A stretch of 64,000 nt of DNA from Streptomyces abyssomicinicus (GTDB lineage: Bacteria; Actinomycetota; Actinomycetes; Streptomycetales; Streptomycetaceae): contig NZ_BBZI01000011.1 of assembly GCF_008974245.1 (NCBI RefSeq), forward strand, positions 321,570 to 385,569, in the 5' to 3' direction. This document shows positions 45,294-53,937 of this stretch, in pieces. Under the pieces are notes generated by a model. It was not told the origin of the DNA. It saw only the letters and a program-made list of their open reading frames with translations, and ran no database searches. The translations under genes were made by a program, and so were the position numbers. How positions within the stretch are numbered: the stretch's first letter is position 1; every line of letters starts with the position of its first letter.

Positions 45294-45417
45294 CCGGCCC
45301 GTGGCCCACGGCCCGGCGGAGCGCACCCGCGCCCGCCGGGCCGTGGCATGTCCGCCCCACGTCAGAGCGGTGCGGGGCCCGTGCGGGACGTTCCGGGGCG
45401 CCTCCGCGGAAAACCTT

Positions 45418-45433
45418 CGTGAACTTCTTCACA
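45418..45433. promoter_or_regulatory. Rex-like operator (ROP) upstream of ndh
   Basis: CGTGAACTTCTTCACA matches the Streptomyces Rex consensus TGTGAACGCGTTCACA at both GTGAAC and TTCACA half-sites. Rex binds when NADH/NAD+ is low and represses respiratory genes. The site is about 320 bp before the ndh start. The rest of the 460-bp gap (45294-45753) also holds a TGATCTGGATCA palindrome near 45651; I see no gene there. Confidence 0.7.
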
Positions 45434-45753
45434 AGGAATTGGCCCCTGGAGGGCGACAAGTGGGCCGAAGGGCCGTCCCGAGGGGGCGGAACCGGGGGTT
45501 CCGGGCGTTCGGGGGAGGCGTTCGCGGGAAGCCGCGGACGGTTGGCCGCACCGTTGTTTCGTGATCCTCACACCGCTCTTACATCGACAAGGAGCAGCTC
45601 ACGGGCCATTGACAACGACAGTGGGGTGCACAGCGTTCCCCGCTGACGCAATGATCTGGATCACGGTGAGCCGCGCAGTGTAGCAGAGCACCGGTAGAAG
45701 CTTGTGAAGGGGCGCACGAAGGGCACCCGCTTACCGGGTGGATACTCGATGCC

Positions 45754-47154
45754 ATGAGCACCACGGAGCGTCCCAGGATCCTCGTTGTAGGCGGTGGGTA
45801 CGTAGGCCTGTACGCGGCACGACGCATTCTGAAGAAGATGCGCTTCGGTGAGGCGACCGTCACGGTCGTCGACCCGCGCTCGTACATGACCTACCAGCCC
45901 TTCCTCCCCGAAGCCGCCGGCGGCAACATCTCGCCGCGCCACGTCGTCGTCCCGCTGCGACGCGTGCTGCGCAAGGCCGAGGTGCTGACCGGTCGCGTCA
46001 CCACCATCGACCAGGACCGCAAGGTCGCCACGGTCGCCCCGCTCGTCGGCGAGGCCTACGAGCTCCCCTTCGACTACCTCGTGGTCGCGCTGGGCGCGGT
46101 CTCGCGGACCTTCCCGATCCCGGGTCTGGCCGAGGAGGGCATCGGCATGAAGGGCGTGGAGGAGGCCATCGGCCTGCGCAACCACGTCCTGGCCCAGCTC
46201 GACAAGGCCGACTCGACGACCGACGAGGAGATCCGCCGCAAGGCGCTCACCTTCGTCTTCATCGGTGGCGGCTTCGCCGGCGCCGAGACGATCGGCGAGG
46301 TCGAGGACATGGCCCGCGACGCGGCCAAGTACTACAAGAACGTGTCCCGTGAGGACATGCGCTTCGTCCTGGTCGACGCCGCGGACAAGATCCTCCCCGA
46401 GGTCGGCCCCAAGCTCGGCCAGTACGGCAAGCAGCACCTGGAGTCGCGCGGCGTCGAGGTGCACCTGTCCACCTCCATGGACTCCTGCGTCGACGGCCAT
46501 GTGGTCCTGAAGAACGGCCTCGAGGTCGACGCGGGCACCATCGTGTGGACCGCCGGCGTCAAGCCGAACCCGGTGCTCTCCCGCTACGGCCTGCCGCTCG
46601 GCCCCCGCGGCCACGTGGACTGCGCCCCGACCCTGCAGGTCCAGGGCACCGACTACATCTGGGCCGCGGGCGACAACGCCCAGGTTCCGGACCTGGTCGG
46701 CCGTGCCGCCGGCAACCCGAACGCCTGGTGCCCGCCGAACGCGCAGCACGCGCTGCGTCAGTCCAAGGTCCTGGGTGACAACGTCCTCTCGGCGATGCGC
46801 GGCTTCCCGCAGAAGGACTACAAGCACGCCAACAAGGGCGCGGTGGCGGGCCTCGGCCTCCACAAGGGCGTGGCGATGATCGTCATGGGCAAGATGAAGA
46901 TCAAGCTCAAGGGCCGTCTCGCCTGGTACATGCACCGTGGCTACCACGGCATGGCCATGCCGACCTTCAACCGCAAGATCCGTGTCCTCGCGGACTGGAC
47001 CCTCGGTGCGCTGACCAAGCGCGAGGTCGTCTCGCTGGGCGCCATGGAGCACCCGCGCGAGGAGTTCTACGAGGCCGCCAAGCCGGCGCCGGCCGTCCCG
47101 GCCGCGGCCACCGGCGGCACGTCCGAGAAGGTCGAGGAAAAGGCCAAGGCCTGA
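45754..47154 (+). CDS. ndh: Type II NADH:quinone dehydrogenase (NDH-2)
   Basis: A 466-residue single-subunit flavoprotein. FAD-binding GGGYVGLYAARRIL sits at the N-terminus, and NADH-binding FVFIGGGFAGAETIGEVEDM near residue 170. The FAD-contacting IWAAGDNAQVPDL is near 305, and YHGMAMPTFNRKIRVLADWT lies toward the amphipathic C-terminus that docks on the membrane. It oxidises NADH and reduces menaquinone without pumping protons, keeping redox balance. Its promoter region holds a Rex-like site, which fits NADH-responsive control. It is monocistronic with a long terminator. Confidence 0.96.
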   Translation: MSTTERPRILVVGGGYVGLYAARRILKKMRFGEATVTVVDPRSYMTYQPFLPEAAGGNISPRHVVVPLRRVLRKAEVLTGRVTTIDQDRKVATVAPLVGEAYELPFDYLVVALGAVSRTFPIPGLAEEGIGMKGVEEAIGLRNHVLAQLDKADSTTDEEIRRKALTFVFIGGGFAGAETIGEVEDMARDAAKYYKNVSREDMRFVLVDAADKILPEVGPKLGQYGKQHLESRGVEVHLSTSMDSCVDGHVVLKNGLEVDAGTIVWTAGVKPNPVLSRYGLPLGPRGHVDCAPTLQVQGTDYIWAAGDNAQVPDLVGRAAGNPNAWCPPNAQHALRQSKVLGDNVLSAMRGFPQKDYKHANKGAVAGLGLHKGVAMIVMGKMKIKLKGRLAWYMHRGYHGMAMPTFNRKIRVLADWTLGALTKREVVSLGAMEHPREEFYEAAKPAPAVPAAATGGTSEKVEEKAKA

Positions 47155-47172
47155 CCTCCCGTCACCTCGTCG

Positions 47173-47225
47173 AGCCCGAAGGGGCTGCCCACCTTCCGTG
47201 GTGCGGGCAGCCCCTTCGGGCTTTT
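47173..47225 (+). terminator. Terminator of ndh
   Basis: An 18-bp perfect stem, AGCCCGAAGGGGCTGCCC (47173-47190) against 47205-47222, followed by TTT. A second clear stem-plus-U terminator. Confidence 0.92.
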
Positions 47226-47398
47226 CGGGGTCCGCGACCGGTTGTCGCCGGTTGCGGGTGGTTGCCGCACGGTTGCTGGGGGTTGTCGCCGTTGCTTTTC
47301 GGCCGATCGTTTGCTTTTCGGACGCCGGTGGTCGACGGCGCCGATGTTTCGGGATGTTTCGGTGACGCGGCCTGTTTACAGGGGGTTCACACGCGCCC

Positions 47399-47424
47399 TA
47401 TGGTCCCAAGTGGGAGCGCTCCCA
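47399..47424 (+). promoter_or_regulatory. LPMO promoter with CebR operator
   Basis: TGGGAGCGCTCCCA at 47411-47424 is a perfect 14-bp palindrome identical to the consensus box of CebR, the cellobiose-responsive repressor of cellulose genes. TTTACA (47375-47380) and TATGGT (47399-47404), 18 bp apart, make a plausible promoter with the box over or just past the start site. The upstream stretch 47238-47360 is rich in GGTTG and TTGCTTTTCGG repeats. Confidence 0.88.
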
Positions 47425-47515
47425 CCCCCACGTTTCAATGTCATGCTCCTGTCGCGCACGAGGCGGACGGCCCTGCGGCGCGTACACCGGCATGACCGGC
47501 GAAAGGTCACGTGCC

Positions 47516-48646
47516 GTGATCAGATTCACCCGCCGCTTAGGCGGCACGAAGCGCAAGACATCGTTGCTCACCGCGTTCGCCACCGCGCTTTCCGGTCTCG
47601 GCCTGGTGCTGATCGCCCAGGGGCCCGCCGAGGCCCACGGCGTGGCCATGTCCCCCGGCTCGCGGACCTACCTCTGCTACAAGGACGCGGTGTCCGGATC
47701 CGGCGGGGTCTCGCCGACCAACGCGGCCTGTGCCGCCGCCATCGCCCAGAGCGGCTCCTCGTCGCTGTACAACTGGTTCGCGGTGCTCGACTCCAACGCC
47801 GGCGGGCGTGGACAGGGCTACGTGCCCGACGGGACCATCTGCAGCGCCGGTGACCGGTCCCCCTACGACTTCAAGGGCTACAACCTGGCCCGCAACGACT
47901 GGCCCAAGACCCACCTGACGTCGGGTGCCAGCATCCAGCTGAAGTACAGCAACTGGGCCGCCCACCCGGGCGAGTTCCGGGTGTACATCACCCGCCAGGG
48001 CTGGTCCCCCACCTCTCAGCTGAAGTGGTCCGACCTGTCGCTGGTCCAGACCGTCTCCAACCCGCCTCAGTCGGGCTCGGTCGGCACGGACGGCGGCCAC
48101 TACTACTGGAACACCCCGCTTCCGTCCGGGCGTTCCGGTGACGCGCTGATGATGGTCCAGTGGGTGCGGTCGGACAGCAACGAGAACTTCTACTCCTGCT
48201 CCGACATCGTCTTCGACGGCGGCAACGGTGAGGTCACGGGCATCCGCAACGGCTCGACCCCGCCGCCCACGACCCCGCCGCCCACCACGCCTCCGCCGAC
48301 CACGCCGCCGCCCACCACCCCGCCGCCCACCGGGGGCGACAGCTCCTGCATGGCCCACTACAAGGTGGTGAACGCCTGGAGCGGTGGCTTCCAGGGCGAG
48401 GTCCAGGTCATGAACCACGGCACCGCCGCCACCAAGGGGTGGAAGGTCAACTGGACCCCGGGCAGCGGGACCAGCATCACCAGCCTGTGGAACGGCAGTC
48501 AGACCACATCGGGTGGAGCCGTGACGGTCTCCAACACGGCCCACAACGGATCGATCCCGGTGAACGGCTCGACCACCTTCGGGTTCACCGCCAACTCGAC
48601 GGGCAACGACCTGCCGTCCGGCACCATCTCCTGCACGGCCTCCTGA
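47516..48646 (+). CDS. AA10 lytic polysaccharide monooxygenase with CBM2 cellulose-binding module, TTA-containing
   Basis: 376 residues. A signal peptide (residues 1-40) is cut at AEA-HG so that His41 becomes the N-terminal copper ligand of the histidine brace; the second brace His is in SNWAAHPGEF. Residues 41-245 are the AA10 catalytic domain (HGVAMSPGSRTYLCYKDAVS), then a PPPTT-repeat linker and a CBM2 (CMAHYKVVNAWSGGFQGEVQ, NGSTTFGFTANSTG). It oxidatively breaks crystalline cellulose outside the cell. The start is GTG 47516 after GAAAGG. Codon 8 is TTA (47537-47539), so translation should need the bldA tRNA. Transcription should be under CebR. Confidence 0.92.
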   Translation: MIRFTRRLGGTKRKTSLLTAFATALSGLGLVLIAQGPAEAHGVAMSPGSRTYLCYKDAVSGSGGVSPTNAACAAAIAQSGSSSLYNWFAVLDSNAGGRGQGYVPDGTICSAGDRSPYDFKGYNLARNDWPKTHLTSGASIQLKYSNWAAHPGEFRVYITRQGWSPTSQLKWSDLSLVQTVSNPPQSGSVGTDGGHYYWNTPLPSGRSGDALMMVQWVRSDSNENFYSCSDIVFDGGNGEVTGIRNGSTPPPTTPPPTTPPPTTPPPTTPPPTGGDSSCMAHYKVVNAWSGGFQGEVQVMNHGTAATKGWKVNWTPGSGTSITSLWNGSQTTSGGAVTVSNTAHNGSIPVNGSTTFGFTANSTGNDLPSGTISCTAS

Positions 48647-48676
48647 CCGCGCGGGACCGCACCTCCTGAGGGTGAC

Positions 48677-48712
48677 GGGTCTGTGGGCAGCCGCCCGGCT
48701 GTCCACAGACCC
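48677..48712 (+). terminator. Terminator of the LPMO gene
   Basis: A 16-bp stem with one G.T pair (GGGTCTGTGGGCAGCC at 48677-48692 against 48697-48712) and a 4-nt loop, 30 bp after the stop. Confidence 0.85.
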
Positions 48713-48765
48713 GGCACGGGGCACCGCGGCGATTCGAGCGGACCCCTAGGGGCAAGAGGTGAAAT

Positions 48766-48942
48766 CTCGTCAATCACCTGTTGACGAGGGTCACCGACTG
48801 CCCCAAGCCTGACGGGTGCGTACGGAACGACGGTTTCTGACGGGTCGTCAGAGGCCCGTAAAATAAGACAACTTCGTAGGTGTGCGGCTGTTCGAATGGG
48901 CTCCCGCCGCTAGGCTCAGGCCTCGCTGCGCGCCCATGACCG
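48766..48942. promoter_or_regulatory. Upstream region of bldA
   Basis: An 8-bp inverted repeat CTCGTCAA/TTGACGAG (48766-48773, 48781-48788) is followed by AT-rich sequence near 48855-48866. TAGGCT at 48911-48916 makes a plausible -10 box for bldA, about 27 bp before the mature tRNA start. The -35 is weak. The inverted repeat could be an operator or the remains of a terminator. Confidence 0.45.
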
Positions 48943-49025
48943 GCCCGGGTGGTGGAATGCAGACACGGCGAGCTTAAACCTCGCTGCCCCTCGGGGGCGT
49001 ACCGGTTCGAGTCCGGTTCCGGGCA
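48943..49025 (+). tRNA. bldA: tRNA-Leu (UAA), the bldA tRNA
   Basis: An 83-nt class II tRNA. Acceptor GCCCGGG pairs with TCCGGGC, the D-arm holds TGGTGGAATGCAGACACG, and the anticodon loop CTTAAAC carries UAA. The long variable arm is TGCCCCTCGGGGGCG, and the T-arm is CCGGTTCGAGTCCGG. CCA is not encoded. In Streptomyces this is the only tRNA that reads UUA codons and it governs development and antibiotic production as bldA. The sequence matches what I recall of bldA almost exactly. Confidence 0.95.
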
Positions 49026-49063
49026 CATCCGTTCAACCGGCCCTGATCTGTCGGAGGGCCTCC

Positions 49064-49103
49064 CGCGCCGGTGCGGCGCCCAGCCGGGCGCCGCACCGGC
49101 GCG
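49064..49103. terminator. Bidirectional terminator between bldA and the acyltransferase gene
   Basis: A perfect 17-bp stem (49064-49080 against 49087-49103) with a short loop lies between convergent transcripts. Confidence 0.88.
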
Positions 49104-49112
49104 GTGCGCGTG

Positions 49113-50759
49113 TCAGCCCCGGTGCGGTGCGGCCGGGGCCCTGCCCCGTCGTCCGGCGGGCCGCCCGGGCCGGGCGGGCCACAGGCGGGGCCGTCGCTTC
49201 GCCGCCACGTCCTCGACCCAGCCCACGGCGAGGACCGCCAGGGCGAGGAGCGGCCAGACCAGGGCGAACATCCAGACGTTGGACGTGCTGTCGAGGGCGG
49301 CCGACGCACGGTCGCTCTCCATGAAGGGGAGCCGGTAGGCCAGGTCGATGACCGGCGCCGTCGCCGTGATCGCCAGGTTGTGCCAGAGGTAGATGGTGAC
49401 CGCGCGGTTGTTGGAGAGGGTCACCAGCCCGTCCCACTTCGCCAGCCGCCCCGGGAGCTCCCGCCAGGACGGGGAGTACTGGAGCAGGATCACCACGAAA
49501 CCGAACGACCAGGTGGCCTGTGCCAGCGGGATGCCGTTGAGGTCCCAGCCCTCCGGGCCCGGGTGGGCCGACGCCCACCACAGACCGAAGGCCATCACCA
49601 GGGATGCCAGGGAGACCGAGACGTACCGCGGTATCCGTTGCAGCAGGCCGTCGTGGTGGGCGAAGCCCAGGACCCAGCAGGCGCCGTAGACCGCGAAGTC
49701 GGTGACCGCCTCGCCGGTCTCGCCGGGGATCGTCAGCACGCCGGTGCCGACGACGGCCGTCAGGAGGAGCGGGGCCAGCAGCGTCGGCCAGGGCGCCCGG
49801 CGGAACGCCCACAGCAGCAGCGGGGAGGCGATGACGAACCACAGGTAGGCGCGCAGGTACCACAGGGGACCCACCGCCTGGTCGGCCCAGCTGGGCTCCA
49901 GCCAGTCCACCGGGGCGCCGGCCTCCGCGGGGAAGGGCGGCGCCCCGAAGGGGAAGACGTAGTTGACCAGGGCCGCCCAGCCCCAGGCGCCGTCCTGGTC
50001 GGGGTCCTGGGACGGGTCCCAGCCGCCCGCGAACAGCAGCACCAGGGCCACCGCCGCGAACGCCCACAAGGGGGGAAGCAGGCGGCGGATCCGCCCGCGG
50101 ATCACGGACGCGGCCGGCCGTTCCAGCGAACGCGCCATCAGCGAGCCCGCCAGCGCGAACATCACGCCCATCGACGGGAAGACCACCGTCAGCCAGGCCC
50201 AGCCGAAGCAGTGGTACGCCACCACGCGGACCAGGGCGACGGACCGCAGCAGGTCCAGGTACCGGTCACGGCCCGGCTTCCGGGCCGCCTCGGCCGGGGC
50301 CGCGGTCGGCGCCGCCCCGGCTCCGGGCACCGGCTCCGTCTGCGGCGTCCGCGCGTCCTGGCCGTGGCCGGGGTAGGGCGAACCCGCCCCTTGGCCGTCG
50401 CCCGCGTACGACGTCCGCGCGCCGGGACCGGTGCGGTCGTACGGCGTCCGGCTGCCCTGGCCTTGGCCCGCGTAGGGCGTGCGCGCGTTTTGGGCGGCGT
50501 GGTCCGCGTAGGGCGTGCGCGCGTCCTGGGCGGCGTGGTCCGCGTAGGGCGTACCCGCGTCCTGGCCGCCGTGGCCCGGGTACGGCGCACCCGTGTCCTG
50601 GCCGGTGTACGCGGCGTACCGCGGCTGCGGGTGCCGGCCGGTGTGGTCGGCGTAGGGGAGGGGTTCCGCGGCGTGGCCGGGGTGGCCCGGGTACGGGTGC
50701 GCGTACCGCTCCTCCGGCTCCGGGCCCGGGCCCGTTCCGTCCGTCTGTCCGTGCGTCAT
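49113..50759 (-). CDS. Acyltransferase 3 (OafA-like) membrane protein with repetitive N-terminus
   Basis: 548 residues. Residues 1-165 are disordered and built from repeats of the type ARTPYADHAAQ, rich in Tyr, Pro, Gly and His. Residues 170-530 form an acyltransferase-3 fold with ten or so membrane helices. The entry motif is RDRYLDLLRSVALVRVVAYH, holding the conserved catalytic-type His, followed by FALAGSLMARSLER and the RGRIRRLLPPLW loop. Such enzymes O-acylate surface polysaccharides. The ATG overlaps the stop of the polymer synthase gene as ATGA, so it probably modifies that polymer. It ends in a basic, Pro/Arg-rich tail. Confidence 0.88.
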   Translation of the reverse strand: MTHGQTDGTGPGPEPEERYAHPYPGHPGHAAEPLPYADHTGRHPQPRYAAYTGQDTGAPYPGHGGQDAGTPYADHAAQDARTPYADHAAQNARTPYAGQGQGSRTPYDRTGPGARTSYAGDGQGAGSPYPGHGQDARTPQTEPVPGAGAAPTAAPAEAARKPGRDRYLDLLRSVALVRVVAYHCFGWAWLTVVFPSMGVMFALAGSLMARSLERPAASVIRGRIRRLLPPLWAFAAVALVLLFAGGWDPSQDPDQDGAWGWAALVNYVFPFGAPPFPAEAGAPVDWLEPSWADQAVGPLWYLRAYLWFVIASPLLLWAFRRAPWPTLLAPLLLTAVVGTGVLTIPGETGEAVTDFAVYGACWVLGFAHHDGLLQRIPRYVSVSLASLVMAFGLWWASAHPGPEGWDLNGIPLAQATWSFGFVVILLQYSPSWRELPGRLAKWDGLVTLSNNRAVTIYLWHNLAITATAPVIDLAYRLPFMESDRASAALDSTSNVWMFALVWPLLALAVLAVGWVEDVAAKRRPRLWPARPGRPAGRRGRAPAAPHRG

Positions 50760-52969
50760 GCCACCGGCCTCCGGTCGTCGCCGCCCCGTACCCGCTGCTG
50801 CGGTATGACCCCGTCGACGGGCGCCCCCACGACGCCGGTCCGCCGCAGCTTCTGCCAGCGCAGCCGGCCGCCGGTCAGCGCGGTGATCCACGACTGGAGC
50901 AGCACCACGTACATGAGCTGGCGGTAGAGGAGCTGCTGCAGCGGCAGCGAGACGAGGTGGCTCATCCGCTCGCGGTCCAGGCGGAAGGCGTACGCCGCGC
51001 AGACCGCCTGGAGGGCGAGGACACCCAGCCAGGCCACGATCGTCTGCCGGGTCGGGCCGAAGACGACGCCGTAGAGCAGGAAGACGTCGATCAGCGGGGC
51101 CAGCAGCGGGGCCACGACCATGAAGAGGGAGACGAAGGGAAGGCCCACGCGGCCGAAGCGACCCGAGGGGCCCTTCTCGATCACCGAGCGGCGGTGCTTC
51201 CAGATGGCCTGCATGGTGCCGTACGACCAGCGGTACCGCTGGGACCACAGCTGCTGGACGGACTCCGGCGCCTCGGTCCAGGCGCGGGCGTTCTCGGCGT
51301 AGACCACGCGCCAGCCGGCCCGGTGGAGCGCCATGGTGACGTCGGTGTCCTCGGCGAGGGTGTCGTCGCTCATGCCGCCGATCGGCTCCAGGGCGGAGCG
51401 GCGGAACGCCCCGACCGCGCCCGGGATGGTCGGCATGCAGCCGAGGATGTCGTACATGCGGCGGTCCAGGTTGAACCCCATCACGTACTCGATGTGCTGC
51501 CAGGCGCCGATCAGGCTGTCCTTGTTGCCGACCTTGGCGTTGCCCGCCACGGCGCCGACCCTCTGGTCCGCGAAGGGCTGCACGAGTTCACGCACGGTGG
51601 AGGGCTCGAACACGGTGTCGCCGTCCATCATCACGACGATGTCGTACCGCGCGTTGGCCAGGCCCCGGTTGAGCGCCGCCGGCTTGCCGGCGTTGAGCTG
51701 ACGGATCACCCGCACGTTGGGCAGACCCATCGCCTGGACGATGCCGGCGGTGCCGTCGGTGGAGCCGTCGTCGATGACGAGGACCTCGACCGGGTGGTCG
51801 CTGGCCATCAGGGAACGGACGGTGTTCTCGATGCACTTGGCCTCGTTGTACGCCGGCACCAGCACGGTCACCGGTTCGGTGACCGGCGGGCCCCAGCGGA
51901 AGTTCCTGCGCCGGACCCGGCGGGCGTGGGCGCCGGCGAGCACGAGCATCATCACGAAGCGCGCGATGACCAGGGTCCCGATGACCGCGAGGCCGGCCAC
52001 CAGGGCGTCGGTGGTCCTCTCCGCGGCCTGCACCAGGAAGGTCCATGCCTTGCCCGTCCACAGGTCCGCCCCGGTGACCTCGCTGTGCGCGCTGGGCGCG
52101 TCCAGGGCCTCGGTGAGGTTCTCGAACCGGTAGCCCTTCTCCTTCAGTTCGGGCAGGAACCGGGCGAGGGCCGCGACGGTCTGGCTGCGGTCTCCGCCGG
52201 AGTCGTGCATCAGGACGATGGCGCCCTCGCCGTTCTCGGGCGTGGCGCGGCGGATGATCTCGTCGACGCCGGGGCGCTTCCAGTCCTCGCTGTCGGTGTT
52301 GTTGAGGACGGTGATGTAGCCGCGGCTGCCGATGTACTCGGTGACCGGCCAGGAACTGTCGTCCATGGCCGCGGCGAACGAGGAGTACGGGGGGCGGAAG
52401 AGCGAGGTGCGGATGCCCGCCGCGCCGGTGAGCGCCAGCTGGTTCTGGGAGAGCTCCCGGTCGATGCGCGCCTGGGACTGGAGTGCGAGGTCGGGGTGGT
52501 TGAAGGTGTGCAGGCCGATCTCGTGACCCTCGTCGACCATGCGCCGCACGAGGCCCGGATGGCGGGAGGCCATGGTGCCGGTGACGAAGAAGACCGCGTG
52601 GGCGTCGTGCTCCTTCAGCACGTCCAGCACCTTGGGCGTCCACTCCGGGTCCGGGCCGTCGTCGAAGGTGAGGACGAGCCGGTGGTCGGGCACGCTCAGG
52701 CTCTGCGTCCTCCCGGCGCGGGCGTCGATGACGGGGCCGCCCTCGAGGATCTCCTCCGGCACCCGGTCGGTGGCGGCGGGCGGCTGGACCCGGTGGTCGG
52801 CGAGGATCTCGCTGTGCACGTAGCCGCGCAGCATCAGCATCACGGTCATGACGACCAGGAACAGCGAGGGCAGCAGGTAGCGCAGGGGCAGCAGCGTGGG
52901 GGGCCGGCGGCGTGGACGGCGTCGGCGGCCACGGGAGGAAGGCCCGCGGCGGGTACGCGGTGAGGTCAC
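50756..52969 (-). CDS. Bifunctional polysaccharide deacetylase / processive GT2 glycosyltransferase (MatB/PgaBC-like)
   Basis: 737 residues. After a basic head and one membrane helix comes a complete NodB deacetylase (95-290): TFDDGP at 101-106, zinc site HTFNH at 154-158, FRPPYSS, and LMHDSGGD. A second membrane helix precedes a GT2 synthase (about 350-620) with DDGSTDGT, MDGDTVF, AEDTDV and processivity motif QRYRW at 577-581, then four membrane helices. It should polymerise and export an N-acetylglucosamine-type polymer and deacetylate it on the outside. The domain order matches MatB, recalled as the PNAG synthase behind mycelial aggregation in S. lividans. It is coupled to the acyltransferase gene and follows a small membrane protein. 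Confidence 0.9.
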   Translation of the reverse strand: MTSPRTRRGPSSRGRRRRPRRRPPTLLPLRYLLPSLFLVVMTVMLMLRGYVHSEILADHRVQPPAATDRVPEEILEGGPVIDARAGRTQSLSVPDHRLVLTFDDGPDPEWTPKVLDVLKEHDAHAVFFVTGTMASRHPGLVRRMVDEGHEIGLHTFNHPDLALQSQARIDRELSQNQLALTGAAGIRTSLFRPPYSSFAAAMDDSSWPVTEYIGSRGYITVLNNTDSEDWKRPGVDEIIRRATPENGEGAIVLMHDSGGDRSQTVAALARFLPELKEKGYRFENLTEALDAPSAHSEVTGADLWTGKAWTFLVQAAERTTDALVAGLAVIGTLVIARFVMMLVLAGAHARRVRRRNFRWGPPVTEPVTVLVPAYNEAKCIENTVRSLMASDHPVEVLVIDDGSTDGTAGIVQAMGLPNVRVIRQLNAGKPAALNRGLANARYDIVVMMDGDTVFEPSTVRELVQPFADQRVGAVAGNAKVGNKDSLIGAWQHIEYVMGFNLDRRMYDILGCMPTIPGAVGAFRRSALEPIGGMSDDTLAEDTDVTMALHRAGWRVVYAENARAWTEAPESVQQLWSQRYRWSYGTMQAIWKHRRSVIEKGPSGRFGRVGLPFVSLFMVVAPLLAPLIDVFLLYGVVFGPTRQTIVAWLGVLALQAVCAAYAFRLDRERMSHLVSLPLQQLLYRQLMYVVLLQSWITALTGGRLRWQKLRRTGVVGAPVDGVIPQQRVRGGDDRRPVA

Positions 52970-53043
52970 GGGAAGTTCTCTGGGAAGGGGCGTCGGCGGT
53001 GCGGACGCCCGTGGGATCGGTGGGGGATTGCCGTGGCGGACGG

Positions 53044-53634
53044 TTATCGGCCGGCCGGGGCGGTGGGCGTCGCCGGCGCGAGGCCGGCGGAGGTGTCCGC
53101 GGCCGGTGCCGTGGGCGACGGCTCCGGTACCTGGTCCGTGGCGGCGCCCTCGAGTGCGGGGTCCGCGCCGGACGGTGAGGGAGCGGCGCCGTCGGAGAGC
53201 GAGGTGGGCTCCGGCTGCTCGGCCGGCGCGTCCAGCCGCTGTTTCTGTTCCGGAACCGGGAGCCAGGGCGCGGAGGAGTTCCCCGACAGCAGCGTGACCA
53301 CGATGGCCACCGCGTAAACCGCGCAGACGAGGCCGATCAGCGTGCCGAGGCGCCGGAAACGCCTGCTGCGGCGGCCGGAGGAGTCCACGAAGACGGGACC
53401 GTCCTGCCCGGGCGCGGCCTCGGACCGCCGGGCCGGCATCCCGGCGTCCCGGCCACGGTCGCCGATGGAGACGGCCTTGAGCTGGACCGTGACCTCGATC
53501 GGCCGGTCGGCGTTCCGGCCCTCCATGGAAAGGGCCTTGAGCTGGACGGTCGCCTCGTCGGGCCGGTCGCCGGAGCCCGGCCGGACGCCGTGCGTCCGCC
53601 GGCCGTGCCGGTTGTCGTCAAGCCAGTCGTCCAC
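53044..53634 (-). CDS. Single-pass membrane protein heading the polysaccharide operon
   Basis: 196 residues. The first 100 are polar and contain a repeated unit (ATVQLKALSMEGRNADRP, then VTVQLKAVSIGDRGRD). One membrane helix (LGTLIGLVCAVYAVAIVVTL) follows RRSRRFRR, and the outside part is Pro/Ala/Ser/Thr-rich. No domain is known to me. Position 74 bp upstream of the polymer synthase suggests an accessory role, like MatA in mat loci. I give GTG 53634 as start; GTG 53646 is an alternative. A GGGAG lies 11 nt and 0 nt upstream of them respectively, so the choice is open. Confidence 0.7.
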   Translation of the reverse strand: MDDWLDDNRHGRRTHGVRPGSGDRPDEATVQLKALSMEGRNADRPIEVTVQLKAVSIGDRGRDAGMPARRSEAAPGQDGPVFVDSSGRRSRRFRRLGTLIGLVCAVYAVAIVVTLLSGNSSAPWLPVPEQKQRLDAPAEQPEPTSLSDGAAPSPSGADPALEGAATDQVPEPSPTAPAADTSAGLAPATPTAPAGR

Positions 53635-53937
53635 TGCGACGCACACTCCCAAAAAACACATATCGGGTGCGCACGTGAACCCGAGTCGACGCACTTCTTT
53701 GCGGGAGCGAAAATCGGCGGTCCGAAATTCGCCACTGGCGCGCACTGCCTGAGCAGGCGTCAAGGGGGCGCGCGAGGCGGTGGGGTGGTGCCGCCTTCGG
53801 GAGTCTACTTTGTAGGGGGATATTAATGGAATGGCCGAAGTTGCTCGACCTCAGTCCGAAAGGTGACGAGGAAGATGAACTTCCGGTCTGTTGTGCCCGT
53901 CGGGTGAGGTTCCTGGGGCTGTGGCTACTGTGTGCCC
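53635..53937. promoter_or_regulatory. Divergent promoter of the polysaccharide operon and the GH46-like gene
   Basis: 303 bases that are notably AT-rich for this genome, especially 53645-53665, 53690-53730 and 53810-53830 (TTTGTAGGGGGATATTAATG). This suggests regulated promoters on both strands. I find no convincing palindrome and no gene. Confidence 0.5.

Noticed and set aside
45610..45684. A 24-codon frame starting TTG after AAGGAG in the ndh upstream region
   Set aside because: Spacing from the ribosome binding site is too long and the peptide has no feature; a leader peptide cannot be excluded but is not supported.
48943..49025. A CAA-reading or other leucine tRNA
   Set aside because: The anticodon loop CTTAAAC gives UAA clearly and the body matches bldA.
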